From positions 535,750-599,749 of the forward strand of contig NZ_JAENHO010000008.1 in NCBI RefSeq assembly GCF_016785085.1: DNA of 64,000 nucleotides, in the 5' to 3' direction. Below, piece after piece: positions 1 through 8,609 of the stretch (position 1 is the stretch's first letter; each line of letters begins with the position of its first letter). The notes under the pieces were generated by a model, which saw only the letters and a list, made by a program, of their open reading frames with translations, ran no database searches and had not been told where the DNA came from. The DNA comes from Paractinoplanes lichenicola. GTDB lineage: Bacteria; Actinomycetota; Actinomycetes; Mycobacteriales; Micromonosporaceae. The translations under genes were made by a program, and so were the position numbers.

Positions 1-793
1 CCCAGCCGTGGCGCAGCATCAGCCGCAGCAGCCCGTTCATCAGCGCCAGGTTCGTGCCGGGCCGGATCGGCAGGTGCACGTCGGCCTCGAGGGCGACCGG
101 CGTGGCCCGCGGGTCGACGGCGAGCATCGCGGGCGGGTTCGCCCCGGCCCGGCGGTCGAGCATGCGCATCCACAGCACGGTCTGGGTCTCCGCCACGTTG
201 TGCCCCCACAACGCGATGGCGTCGCAGTGGTCGACATCGGTGTAGGAACCCGGTTGCCCGTCGGTGCCGAAGCTGGCCTTGAGCGCCGCGGCCGAGGTGG
301 CCGTGCAGAGCCGGGTATTGCCGTCCATGTGCGGGGTGCCGAGCCCAGCCTTGCCGATCACCCCGAGGGTGTAGAACTCCTCCAGGAACAGCTGCCCGGT
401 GGTGTAGAAGCCGAACCGCCCCCACCCGCCCGGGCCGGCGATCAGCTGCCGGGAGCGCTCGACGATCCGGCCCATCGCCTCGTCCCAACCGCACTCCCGC
501 AGCTCGCCGCCGTCGCGCACCAGCGGCCGGGTCAGGCGGTCCGGGCGGGCGTTGGCCTGCCACCCGTAACGGTCCTTGACGTCGAGCCGCCCGCGGTTGA
601 CCCGGTCCCCGGCCCGGCCCCGCACCCCGACGATCCGATTCCCCCGTACGCCGATGTCGATGCCGTCGCCGTTCGAGTGCAGCAGCGACGCCGACCGGAC
701 CCAGCGCTCCGGCGGCTCGGTCGTGTATTCGTCGTGCCGTTCCGGCCACTGCTCGCCCGCGGCGTAGGGAGTGCGCGCGCCCCAAGGGTCCAT
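1..793 (-). CDS. Molybdopterin oxidoreductase (NasC/nitrate reductase-like), N-terminal part, cut by window edge
   Basis: The minus strand reads open from an ATG at 793 to the window edge (264 codons). The translation contains RLTRPLVRDGG, FYTTGQLFLEE, MDGNTRLCTA, FGTDGQPGSY and LWGHNVAETQTVLWMRML, the conserved substrate-channel and cofactor-binding blocks of the bis-MGD oxidoreductase family that includes assimilatory nitrate reductases and formate dehydrogenases. The usual N-terminal four-cysteine [4Fe-4S] motif is not seen: the matching stretch reads SASLLHSNGDGIDI. Actinomycete members of this subgroup, as I recall them, have the same HSNGD sequence, so this is probably a real subfamily trait rather than damage. 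In-frame TTG and GTG codons lie up to 40 bases upstream, so the start is not certain. The substrate cannot be fixed from this fragment. It is divergent from the GGDEF-EAL gene. Confidence 0.8.
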   Translation of the reverse strand, partial: MDPWGARTPYAAGEQWPERHDEYTTEPPERWVRSASLLHSNGDGIDIGVRGNRIVGVRGRAGDRVNRGRLDVKDRYGWQANARPDRLTRPLVRDGGELRECGWDEAMGRIVERSRQLIAGPGGWGRFGFYTTGQLFLEEFYTLGVIGKAGLGTPHMDGNTRLCTATSAAALKASFGTDGQPGSYTDVDHCDAIALWGHNVAETQTVLWMRMLDRRAGANPPAMLAVDPRATPVALEADVHLPIRPGTNLALMNGLLRLMLRHGW

Positions 794-881
794 GGCGCGC
801 CGATTACCGCGCCCCACCCGCGTCAAACTCGCTCGATCGAGACCGGCTCATGAGGCCCGGAGGGTTGCCGAACAGGATTGA

Positions 882-3143
882 GTGAGTGTCAGTTCAGTGC
901 GGACGCCGGGTGTGCGCCGGGTGCGGGCCGGGGCGGTCGTGCTGGTTCTGCTGGTGCTGGTGGGGCAGGCCTTCGCCGTCGGAGTGCCGGAGCGCCGGGC
1001 CGCGCTGACCATGGCCTGCCTCGTGGCGCTCGACGTCGTGGGGGCGATCTTCGCGGTGCGGGCCGCCCGTCGCGGCGACCGGGCCGCCTGGCTGCTGGTG
1101 GCGACGGGTGAGCTGCTCGTCCTGGCCACGAACACGGCCATGGGCCGGGCCACGGCGTCCGGGTACGAGGCCTGGTTCTGGACCGGTTCGGCCTGCGGCA
1201 TCGCGGCTTCGGTGGTTTTCGCGGCGGCCCTGCTGGCGTTCCCCTCGCAGCGTGCCCGGGGCTGGCAACGCGCGGCGCTGGCCGGCGAGGCGGTCGCCGT
1301 GCTCGGGTGCGGCTTCATGTACCTCTGGTATTTCGACCTGCAACCGCTGCTCAACCGGCCCACCGACTGGTCGCGGTGGCCGCTCACGGTCGGTTTCCCG
1401 CTCGGCGACCTGCTGGTGCTGATGGGGCTGAGCGCGGTGGTGCTGCGCGGCGGCCTGAACGCCGGCAGCCGGCCGGTCGCGCTGCTCACCGTCGGGTTCA
1501 GCATCGCCCTGCTGGCCGACGCGTCGTTCGGCGCCATCGGCGACGACGGCAACCACTCCACCGGGCCGCTCTCGGCCACGCTGACCGGCATGCTGGCCTC
1601 GCTCTGCATCACGCTGGCGGCGATGTGGCAGAGCACGGCCGGCGACCGCTCCGGGGAGAGCACGCCCCGGCGGCCATGGGCACCGGCCTGGTTCTCCTAT
1701 CTGCCGTACGGGGCGGTCGGCGCCGCGCTGGCCCTGATGGTGACGGTGACCGTGCACGAGGGGCAGATCCGCACCTGGGGCGGGCTCGTGCTGGGGCTGA
1801 TCCTCGTCACGGCCGGGGTAGCCGCCCGGCAGATCGTCTCGCTGCACGACAGCCGGCAGCACGGCACCATCGACCCGCTGACCGGCCTGGTCAACCGGGT
1901 CGGCCTGAACCGGCGCCTGACCCAGGCTCTGCGCCGCGGCGAGCCGATCGCGCTGCTGCTGATCGACCTGGACGGCTTCAAGGCCGTCAACGACACCTAC
2001 GGCCACAACACGGGCGACCTGCTGCTGCTGGAGTTCGCGGCCGCGCTGCGGGCCAACGTGCGCGGCAGCGACATCGCCTGCCGCATCGGCGGCGACGAGT
2101 TCGTCATCCTGCAGTACGCCGTCACCGGCGAGGCCGACGTGACCGCGCTGGCCCGGCGCATCCTGGCCGCCTCGGCCGGCAGCCCCGTCCGGGTCGGCGA
2201 GCGCAGCATCACCGCCCGCGCCAGCATCGGCGCCGCCCTGGCCACCGACGGCGAGACCGGCGACGAGTTGCGGCACCGGGCCGACATCGCGATGTATCAG
2301 GCCAAGCGGGCCGGCCGGCACGAGGTGGTGATCCATCGGCCCGGCATGCTGGACCGCCGGGCCGACGACGCCGCGCTCGGGCAGGACCTGGAGGCGGCGG
2401 TGCGCAGCGGCCAGCTGCGGGTCCTCTACCAGCCGATGATCGAGCTGGCCACCGGGCGGCCGGTCGGGGCCGAGGCGCTGGTGCGGTGGCATCACCCGGT
2501 GCGGGGAGTCGTCGCCCCGCTGGACTTCATCCCGGTCGCCGAGCAGACCGGCGCGATCACCGACGTCGGCCTCTACGTGCTCGAACAGGCCTGCCGGGAG
2601 GCGCGGAACTGGCCCGGCGAGCCGTACGTGAGCGTCAACCTGGCGGCCCGGCAACTGCAGGACCCCGCGCTGGTGCCGGCCGTGCTCGCCGTCCTGGACC
2701 GTACGGGTCTCGTGCCCGGGCGGCTCGTCCTGGAGATCACCGAGTCGGCCGTCGTCGACGACCGGGTGGCCATCCCGGCCATCGAGGAGCTGCGCCGGCA
2801 CGGCGTCCGCTTCGCCATCGACGACTTCGGCACTGGCTACTCGTCGTTGCAGTACCTCTCGCGCCTGCCCGCCGACACTCTCAAGATCGACCGCAGCTTC
2901 GTGGCCGAGCTCGACAACGACGGCAAGGACTCCGCGATCACCGAGGCCATCGTCCGGCTGGCCGACATCCTCGACCTGTCGACCGTGGCCGAGGGCATCG
3001 AGACGGCCGAGCAGGAGGCCGAGCTGCGCCGGCTGGGCTGCCACACCGGGCAAGGCTTCCTGTACGCCCGGCCGCTGCCCCCGGACGACGTGCGGCAGTT
3101 CTTCGCCGAGCGCAGGGTGACAACTTTCTCCTCGCGCGGATGA
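882..3143 (+). CDS. Membrane-bound GGDEF-EAL cyclic-di-GMP enzyme
   Basis: This 753-residue protein probably both makes and breaks down cyclic di-GMP at the cytoplasmic membrane. Residues about 10-320 are a series of eight or nine hydrophobic segments with short loops, a membrane-embedded sensor of no named family that I can recognise. A GGDEF domain follows (DPLTGLVNR near residue 329, GGDEF near 403). RGSD sits five residues before GGDEF, an intact RxxD inhibitory site. The EAL domain starts near 490 with EALVRW near 530 and ends with the DFGTGYSSL and AEGIE motifs, so both catalytic centres look intact. The start is the GTG that follows a weak AGGA; a stronger GGAGG lies too far upstream. 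It is alone in its orientation apart from the GT2 gene 42 bases downstream. Confidence 0.9.
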   Translation: MSVSSVRTPGVRRVRAGAVVLVLLVLVGQAFAVGVPERRAALTMACLVALDVVGAIFAVRAARRGDRAAWLLVATGELLVLATNTAMGRATASGYEAWFWTGSACGIAASVVFAAALLAFPSQRARGWQRAALAGEAVAVLGCGFMYLWYFDLQPLLNRPTDWSRWPLTVGFPLGDLLVLMGLSAVVLRGGLNAGSRPVALLTVGFSIALLADASFGAIGDDGNHSTGPLSATLTGMLASLCITLAAMWQSTAGDRSGESTPRRPWAPAWFSYLPYGAVGAALALMVTVTVHEGQIRTWGGLVLGLILVTAGVAARQIVSLHDSRQHGTIDPLTGLVNRVGLNRRLTQALRRGEPIALLLIDLDGFKAVNDTYGHNTGDLLLLEFAAALRANVRGSDIACRIGGDEFVILQYAVTGEADVTALARRILAASAGSPVRVGERSITARASIGAALATDGETGDELRHRADIAMYQAKRAGRHEVVIHRPGMLDRRADDAALGQDLEAAVRSGQLRVLYQPMIELATGRPVGAEALVRWHHPVRGVVAPLDFIPVAEQTGAITDVGLYVLEQACREARNWPGEPYVSVNLAARQLQDPALVPAVLAVLDRTGLVPGRLVLEITESAVVDDRVAIPAIEELRRHGVRFAIDDFGTGYSSLQYLSRLPADTLKIDRSFVAELDNDGKDSAITEAIVRLADILDLSTVAEGIETAEQEAELRRLGCHTGQGFLYARPLPPDDVRQFFAERRVTTFSSRG

Positions 3144-3185
3144 CCGCACGCTTGACCGCCCGCTTCCGGGGTATCGGCGATCGTC

Positions 3186-4079
3186 GTGACCTCAACCCCC
3201 GCCGTGCTCCGGACCGGCATCGAGACCGACGACGTGACGGTGGTGGTGGCCACCCGCAACCGGGGTGACCGGCTGCTCGAGACGTTCCCGCACCACCGGG
3301 CCCGGACGATCCTGGTCGACAACGGCTCCGACGAGCCACTGCCCGACCTGGCCGGCCCTTCGACCGTCGTCCGGCTCGGCGAGAACCGCGGCGCCGCGGC
3401 CCGCAACGTCGGCGTCGAGCTGGCCCGTACGCCGTACGTGGCCTTCGCCGACGACGACTCCTACTGGACCCCCGGCTCCCTGGCCCGCGCGGCCGGCCTG
3501 CTGCGGCGGCACCCCCGGGCGGCCCTGCTGGCCGCGCGCGTGCAGGTCGGGCCGGACGCCCGCGAGGACCCCGTCTCGGCGCAGATGGCCGCGGCCCCGC
3601 TCGGCACCCCGCCCGGCGCCGCGGGCCCGTCGATCCTCGGCTTCCTTGCCTGCTCGATCATCGTGCGGCGGGACGCGTTTCTGGCCGTCGGCGGCTTCGA
3701 GCCCCGCCTGTTCGTCTACGGCGAGGAGGCGCTGCTGGCGATGGACCTGGCCACCGCCGGGCACGAGCTGTCATACGTGGACGACCTGGTGGTCCGGCAT
3801 TTCCCGCGGCCGGGCGGGCGGGACAACGGGGCCCGGGCCCGGATCGAGGCCCGCAACCGGGTGCTGACCGCGATGCTGCGGCGGCCGCTGGGAGTGGCCG
3901 CGCGCGAGCTGGGGGCGGCCCTCGTGACCAATCCGCGTGGGGCGGCGGACGCCGTACGCCAAGTCGGCTGGGCTCGTCGCCACCGCCGCCCCCTGCCGCC
4001 CCCGGTGGAGACCGATCTGCGACGCCTGTGGACAACCCGCACCGCGAAAAACGCCCCTGTGGACAACCCGCGCCATTGA
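3186..4079 (+). CDS. Family 2 glycosyltransferase
   Basis: A 297-residue GT-A fold glycosyltransferase. The N-terminal nucleotide-binding strand is VTVVVATRNRGDRL, followed by ILVDNGSDE and the metal-binding AFADDDSYWTPGS. The second half has the acceptor-side GGFEPRLFVYGEEALL block (ED-like motif) and a basic C-terminal tail. It would transfer a sugar from a nucleotide donor, but donor and acceptor cannot be read from sequence. The GTG start is 42 bases after the GGDEF-EAL stop. It resembles the GT2 at 7671-8609 in layout but is separated from the heptose cluster by an opposite-strand gene. The last 16 codons contain two copies of a 16-base direct repeat, each holding a DnaA-box-like nonamer. 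Confidence 0.85.
   Translation: MTSTPAVLRTGIETDDVTVVVATRNRGDRLLETFPHHRARTILVDNGSDEPLPDLAGPSTVVRLGENRGAAARNVGVELARTPYVAFADDDSYWTPGSLARAAGLLRRHPRAALLAARVQVGPDAREDPVSAQMAAAPLGTPPGAAGPSILGFLACSIIVRRDAFLAVGGFEPRLFVYGEEALLAMDLATAGHELSYVDDLVVRHFPRPGGRDNGARARIEARNRVLTAMLRRPLGVAARELGAALVTNPRGAADAVRQVGWARRHRRPLPPPVETDLRRLWTTRTAKNAPVDNPRH
4027..4066. other. Two DnaA-box-like nonamers 31 bp apart
   Basis: TGTGGACAA occurs at 4027-4035 and again at 4058-4066, on the same strand and about three helical turns apart. Its reverse complement TTGTCCACA is the DnaA-box form preferred in Streptomyces. Both lie in the last codons of the GT2 gene, each inside a perfect 16-base repeat (4025-4040 and 4056-4071). Chance or coding constraint is possible; no other origin feature is near. 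Confidence 0.3.
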
Positions 4080-4513
4080 TCGCCAGAAATGACTAGATTG
4101 TTCATAGGGTGGTGGCCCCCCTAGGCGGGCGGGTTAGGGCTGGTTGGCCATGATCATCCGGCTGACGCTGACATAACATCCGCCCTTGAGTGCTATGGCG
4201 GTTGGCGCGTTCCCATGTCGAAGAGGCCGCAGCGAACGGCTGAGTGCTGCGACGTGTCTTGACGCACGGCAAAGACGTGTCCTGGCGCACTGCGTATTGG
4301 TGGGCCAGCCGCTGCGAGAGCGAAGATGGCATGCGCGCGGGTGCCTGGCCGTCTCGTGCTGCGGTGCCTGGCCGTCTCGTGCTGCGGTGCCTCGCCGTCC
4401 CCTGTTGCCGCGCAGGAAAGCGAGCGCGGGCGGCGGGGACGGCGTGCAGGGCAGCGGGGGCGAGCAGGGGGTGGGCGGAGCCGGGACGGCAGGCGGCGCG
4501 GCCCCGTGAGTGG
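4080..4513. other. Non-coding region between convergent GT2 and aldehyde dehydrogenase genes
   Basis: About 430 bases lie between two stop codons. Short ORFs here are unsupported shadows on both strands. What can be seen is a triplicated 23-base unit (4341-4409), a pair of similar GACGTGTC-TGGCGCAC segments around 4250-4290, and a less GC-rich patch near 4080-4110. No convincing hairpin terminator was found. Confidence 0.6.
4341..4409. repeat. 23-bp tandem repeat, three copies
   Basis: The unit beginning GTGCCTGGCCGTCTCGTG is present exactly at 4341-4363 and 4364-4386; a third copy at 4387-4409 has several changes. 23 is not a multiple of three and the region is non-coding. Confidence 0.8.
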
Positions 4514-5920
4514 TCACCAGCCCTGGGGTGGGGCCTCGATGTGGACGGCCTTCATCACGGTCATTTCGTCGAGTAGTTCCGGGCCGTAGCCGAAGCCCTG
4601 GCCGCTGCCTCGGCGGGGGTGGGCGGCGCCGCCCGGGGCCCCGCCGAAGACGGCGTTGACCTTGACGGTGCCGGCGGGCAACTGCCGCCAGGCCTGCTGG
4701 GCGTGGCTCATCGACGTGGTCAGCACCGACGCGGCCAGGCCGTACGGGTTGTCGGCGGCCAGCGTCAAGGCCTCCTCGAACGACCCCACAGTCACGACCG
4801 GGGCGACCGGCCCGAATGTCTCCTCGCGCACCACGGCCATGTCGTCGGTGCAGTCGGCCAGCACGGTCGGCGGGTAGTAGGCGCCGGGGCCGGACGGTGC
4901 AGTGCCGCCGCGCACGACTCGGGCGCCCGCCTTGACGGCCTGTTGCACCTGTTCGTCGACGGTGTCGCGCATCCGGCGGTCGACCATCGGGCCGATCTGC
5001 GGCGTCCACGTGTCGGCTTCGGCGGCCAGCGCGTCGAGGAAGGCCGGCGCGACCGCCTCGTGCACGTAGACGCGTTCGACGGCGACGCAGATCTGGCCCG
5101 AGTTGACGAAGGCGCCCAGCGCGACCTGCGACGCGGCCCAGGCCGGGTCGACGCCGGCGTCCACGATCACCGGGTCGCTGCCGCCGTTCTCGAGCAGAGC
5201 CTTGGCCCCCGTACGGGCGCAGGCCGCGGCGATCGCGCGGCCGGTGGCGGTCGAGCCGACCTGGGCGACCACGTCGACGGGGGCGGCGGCCAGCGCGGCG
5301 CCGACCGGGCCGTCGCCGTTGAGCAGCGTGAGCACGCCGGTGGGGAAGTGCTCGGTCAGCAGCTGGGCGAGGCGCCAGCCGGTCGCGGGGGTCCGCTCGC
5401 TCGGCTTGTAGATCACCGTGTTGCCGGTGACCAGGGCCGCGCCGAGCAGGCCGCACGACACGGCGACCGGGTCGTTCCAGGGGGTGATCACGGCGATGAC
5501 GCCGCGCGGCTCGTACGCCATCAGGTCGATCGCCTCGGTGTCGCCGGCCAGGGACCGGCCCCGATGGGTGGGGCCCAGTTCGGCGTACTGCCGCAGCGTC
5601 CCGACGCCGGCCATGATCGATTCCTGCGCGCCGTCGACGGGTTTGCCCATCTCCGCGGTCATGATCTCGGCCAGCTCGCCGGCCGCCGCGGCCACGGCGT
5701 CCGCCGCCGCGTGCAGGGCCGCCGCTCGGGCCGCGGGCGCCGTCCGGGACCACTCGGGTGCGGCGGCGCGGGCCGTGCGTACGGCGGTCGCGACATCCTC
5801 CTCGGAGGAGACTGCCACCTCGGTCACGGGGGTGTCGTCGGCCGGATTGAGAACGGTCAGGCGACGGCCGGACCCGCCCGCTCGCCACGCACCGTCCACT
5901 TGCTGCAAGACGTGATACAT
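4514..5920 (-). CDS. NAD(P)-dependent aldehyde dehydrogenase
   Basis: A 468-residue ALDH-superfamily enzyme, about the usual length, that oxidises an aldehyde to the acid with NAD(P). The cofactor region shows ITPWNDPVAV and YKPSERTP. The general-base glutamate is in LLENGGSDP, and the catalytic cysteine is in FVNSGQICVAVERVYV. The late EETFGPVAPV motif is also intact, so the enzyme should be active. The substrate is not predictable. The start chosen is the ATG at 5920 (reading MYHVLQQVDGAW), where family homology begins; an in-frame ATG at 5944 would add eight residues and neither has a clear ribosome site. Upstream, an AT-rich patch (about 5978-6012) separates it from the divergent carbamoyltransferase gene and probably holds promoters for both. 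Confidence 0.9.
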   Translation of the reverse strand: MYHVLQQVDGAWRAGGSGRRLTVLNPADDTPVTEVAVSSEEDVATAVRTARAAAPEWSRTAPAARAAALHAAADAVAAAAGELAEIMTAEMGKPVDGAQESIMAGVGTLRQYAELGPTHRGRSLAGDTEAIDLMAYEPRGVIAVITPWNDPVAVSCGLLGAALVTGNTVIYKPSERTPATGWRLAQLLTEHFPTGVLTLLNGDGPVGAALAAAPVDVVAQVGSTATGRAIAAACARTGAKALLENGGSDPVIVDAGVDPAWAASQVALGAFVNSGQICVAVERVYVHEAVAPAFLDALAAEADTWTPQIGPMVDRRMRDTVDEQVQQAVKAGARVVRGGTAPSGPGAYYPPTVLADCTDDMAVVREETFGPVAPVVTVGSFEEALTLAADNPYGLAASVLTTSMSHAQQAWRQLPAGTVKVNAVFGGAPGGAAHPRRGSGQGFGYGPELLDEMTVMKAVHIEAPPQGW

Positions 5921-6048
5921 GCGGCGGCGCTTGCCCACATGCATCGGCTTGAAACGTCCGATCGCCGCAGGTCAAACGAACGGATTTTTATTTGTAAGAA
6001 GTCAATGATCTCCGACTAAGCGGGGGCGGCAGGGGTACGCGGCCCGCC

Positions 6049-7674
6049 ATGCGAGTGCTGGGCATCAACGCGATTTTCCATGATCCGGCGGCGGCGCTGC
6101 TCGTCGACGGCCGGGTGGTGGCGGCCGCCGAGGAGGAACGTTTCAGCCGCCGCAAGCACGGCAAACGACCGGTCCCGTACGCCGCCTGGGAGCTGCCCGA
6201 GCTGTCCGCCGCCTGGTGCCTGCAGGAGGCCGGCCTGCGCCCGGGCGACCTCGACGCGGTGGCCTACTCGTTCGACCCGGGGCTGTCGCGCGACGCGGCA
6301 AGCCTGGGCCTCGACGACCCGTGGGACCACGTACGGGTCGATTACGCGCGCCGGGCACCGCAGTTCCTGGCGGCCGCGCTGCCCGGCCTCGACCCCGAGC
6401 AGGTGCGGTTCGTGCCGCACCATGTCGCCCACGCCGCCTCGGCCGGGCTCTCGGTGCCGGAGGACAGCGCGACCCTGGTGCTCGACGGGCGGGGCGAGGT
6501 GGCCAGCCATCTGGCGGGCGCGTTCCGCGGCGGCGAGCTCGAGGTGTTCAAGAGCCAGGAGCTGCCGCACTCGCTCGGCCTGCTCTATGAGGACCTGACC
6601 CGCCACCTGGGGTTCCTGCACTCCAGCGACGAATACAAGGTGATGGCCCTGGCGTCGTACGGGCGCCCGCGGTTTCTTGCCCTGCTCCGCGAGCTGGTGC
6701 GGCCCACCGACGACGGTGGCTTCACGGTCGAACGGATCGACTGGGGTGCGCTGGCCAAGGCCCGTACGGCCGACGGCGAGATGACCGAGCAGCACGCCGA
6801 CCTGGCCTCGAGCGTGCAGGTGCGGCTCGAGGAGGTGCTGCTCGAGCTGGCCCGGTGGACGTACGAGGCCGCGGGCGGGCTCAAGACGCTGACCATGGCC
6901 GGCGGCACGGCGTTGAACTGCGTGGCCAACGCGCGGATCGCCGACCAGGGGCCGTTCGACCGGGTGTGGGTGCAGCCGGCCGCGGGGGACTCCGGCACGG
7001 CGCTCGGCGCGGCTTTGTCCGTACAGGGAAAGAATGTGCCTTTCGGCAGCGCCGCGCTCGGTCGTGGGTGGACCGACGACGAGCTGGAAGCGGAGCTACG
7101 CCGGGCCGGGCTGCCGTTCAGCCGCCCCGGGTCGATCGCCGCCGAGGCCGCCAAGGTGCTGGCCGAGAACGGGATCGTGGCCTGGTATCAGGGCCGCAGC
7201 GAATACGGCCCGCGCGCGCTGGGGCACCGCTCGCTGCTGGCCCACCCCGGTGACCAGGACACGCAGACCCGGATGAACGACGTCAAGGGGCGCGAGCAGT
7301 TCCGGCCGATCGCGCCGATGGTGCGGGCCGAGCGCTTCGACGACATCTTCACCGGCGTCAACCCGAGCCCGTACATGCTCTTCGTGCATCGCGTGAAACC
7401 GGAGTGGAAGGACCGCATCCCGGCCGTCACCCACGTCGACGGCACCGCCCGCGTGCAGACCGTCCACACTGAGACCGAGCCGCTGGTGGCCGAGTTGCTG
7501 GCCGAGTTCGAGCGGCTCACCGGCCTGCCCGTGGTCGTCAACACCTCGCTCAACACGGCCGGCCGGCCCATGGTCGACACCCCGCGCGAGGCCATGGAGC
7601 TGTTCGGGTCGGCCCCGGTCGACCTGCTGGCGATGGGGCCGTTCGCGGTGCACCGCGCGAAGGCGTTCGCGTGA
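6049..7674 (+). CDS. Carbamoyltransferase of the NodU/CmcH family
   Basis: A 541-residue O-carbamoyltransferase that would move a carbamoyl group from carbamoyl phosphate, via carbamoyl-adenylate, onto a sugar hydroxyl. The N-terminal Kae1-like domain shows VLGINAIFHDPAAALL, VAAAEEERFSRRKH and the HHVAHAAS metal-binding block near residue 124. The C-terminal YrdC-like/Carbam_trans_C domain shows WYQGRSEYGPRALGHRS and EQFRPIAPMV. Length and motifs match complete NodU-type enzymes. It is the first gene of a run in which each gene overlaps or nearly touches the next up to 15854, and the stop overlaps the next GTG by 4 bases. Its likely role is to decorate the glycan or sugar made by the cluster. 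Confidence 0.9.
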   Translation: MRVLGINAIFHDPAAALLVDGRVVAAAEEERFSRRKHGKRPVPYAAWELPELSAAWCLQEAGLRPGDLDAVAYSFDPGLSRDAASLGLDDPWDHVRVDYARRAPQFLAAALPGLDPEQVRFVPHHVAHAASAGLSVPEDSATLVLDGRGEVASHLAGAFRGGELEVFKSQELPHSLGLLYEDLTRHLGFLHSSDEYKVMALASYGRPRFLALLRELVRPTDDGGFTVERIDWGALAKARTADGEMTEQHADLASSVQVRLEEVLLELARWTYEAAGGLKTLTMAGGTALNCVANARIADQGPFDRVWVQPAAGDSGTALGAALSVQGKNVPFGSAALGRGWTDDELEAELRRAGLPFSRPGSIAAEAAKVLAENGIVAWYQGRSEYGPRALGHRSLLAHPGDQDTQTRMNDVKGREQFRPIAPMVRAERFDDIFTGVNPSPYMLFVHRVKPEWKDRIPAVTHVDGTARVQTVHTETEPLVAELLAEFERLTGLPVVVNTSLNTAGRPMVDTPREAMELFGSAPVDLLAMGPFAVHRAKAFA

Positions 7675-8609
7675 GCGCGACCGTCGTCATACCCACGCTC
7701 GGCCGGCCCAGCCTGGCCGAGCTGCTCACGGCGCTGGCCCCGGGTGTGGCCGCGCACGACCTGGAACTGCTGATCGTCGACGACCGGCCCGGCGCACCGC
7801 CGCCGCTGGACGTGCCGGGCGTCGTGCTGGCCGGACCCGCGCGAGGGCCGGCCGCCGCCCGCAACGTCGGCTGGCGGGCGGCCAAGCACGACTGGGTCGC
7901 CTTCCTCGACGACGACGTGCGGCCCGACGCCGACTGGGCCGACCGGCTGATGGACGACTTGGCCGAGGCCGACGAGCGGGTCGGCGGCGTCCAGGGCGAG
8001 CTGCGAGTGCCGCTGCCGCCGGGGCGCCGGCCGACCGACTGGGAGCGGGTGACCGCCGGGCTGGCCGAGGGCGCGTGGATCACGGCCGACATGGCGTACC
8101 GGCGCGAGGCGCTGGAGCGCTGCGGCGGCTTCGACGAGCGGCTGCCGCGAGCCTTCCGGGAGGACGCCGAGCTGGCTTACCGCGTACGGGGGCAGGGGTG
8201 GACCTTGCGGCGCGGGCGGCGCCGGGTCACGCATCCGGTGCGGCCCGAGAGCCCCTGGGTCAGCCTGCGCACGCAGCGCGGGAACGCCGACGACGCCCTG
8301 CTGCGCCGGCTCTACGGCCCCGGCTGGCGCGAGCGGCTCGACATCCCGCCCGGCCGTCGCCCGCGGCACGTGGCGATCACGGTCGCCGGCCTGGCCGCGC
8401 TGGCCCTCGCCGCCGCCCGCCAGCCGCGCCTGTCCGCCGTGGCCGGGCTGGTCTGGGCGGCCGGCACGGCGGAGTTCGCCGCGGCCCGCATCGCGCCCGG
8501 CCCCCGCGACCCCCGCGAGGTCGCCACCATGCTGGTGACCAGCGCGGCCATCCCGCCCGCGGCCACCTGGCACTGGCTACGCGGCTGGTGGAGGTGGCGC
8601 GCGCTGTGA
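7671..8609 (+). CDS. Family 2 glycosyltransferase with C-terminal membrane segments
   Basis: A 312-residue GT-A enzyme: ATVVIPTLGRPSLAELL opens the nucleotide-binding fold, FLDDDVRPDADW is the DxD-type metal site, and GGFDERLPRAFREDAELAYRV gives the catalytic-base region. After residue about 225 there are two or three hydrophobic stretches, so the protein is probably held at the inner face of the membrane. The GTG start overlaps the carbamoyltransferase stop (GTGA) and its own stop overlaps the GTG of the GmhB-GT9 gene, which indicates translational coupling. Donor and acceptor are unknown; ADP-heptose is possible given the neighbours. Confidence 0.85.
   Translation: MSATVVIPTLGRPSLAELLTALAPGVAAHDLELLIVDDRPGAPPPLDVPGVVLAGPARGPAAARNVGWRAAKHDWVAFLDDDVRPDADWADRLMDDLAEADERVGGVQGELRVPLPPGRRPTDWERVTAGLAEGAWITADMAYRREALERCGGFDERLPRAFREDAELAYRVRGQGWTLRRGRRRVTHPVRPESPWVSLRTQRGNADDALLRRLYGPGWRERLDIPPGRRPRHVAITVAGLAALALAAARQPRLSAVAGLVWAAGTAEFAAARIAPGPRDPREVATMLVTSAAIPPAATWHWLRGWWRWRAL

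Noticed and set aside
4186..4509. Short ORFs between the GT2 and aldehyde dehydrogenase genes
   Set aside because: Several overlapping frames on both strands have equal length, run through the 23-base repeat and show no ribosome site or domain.
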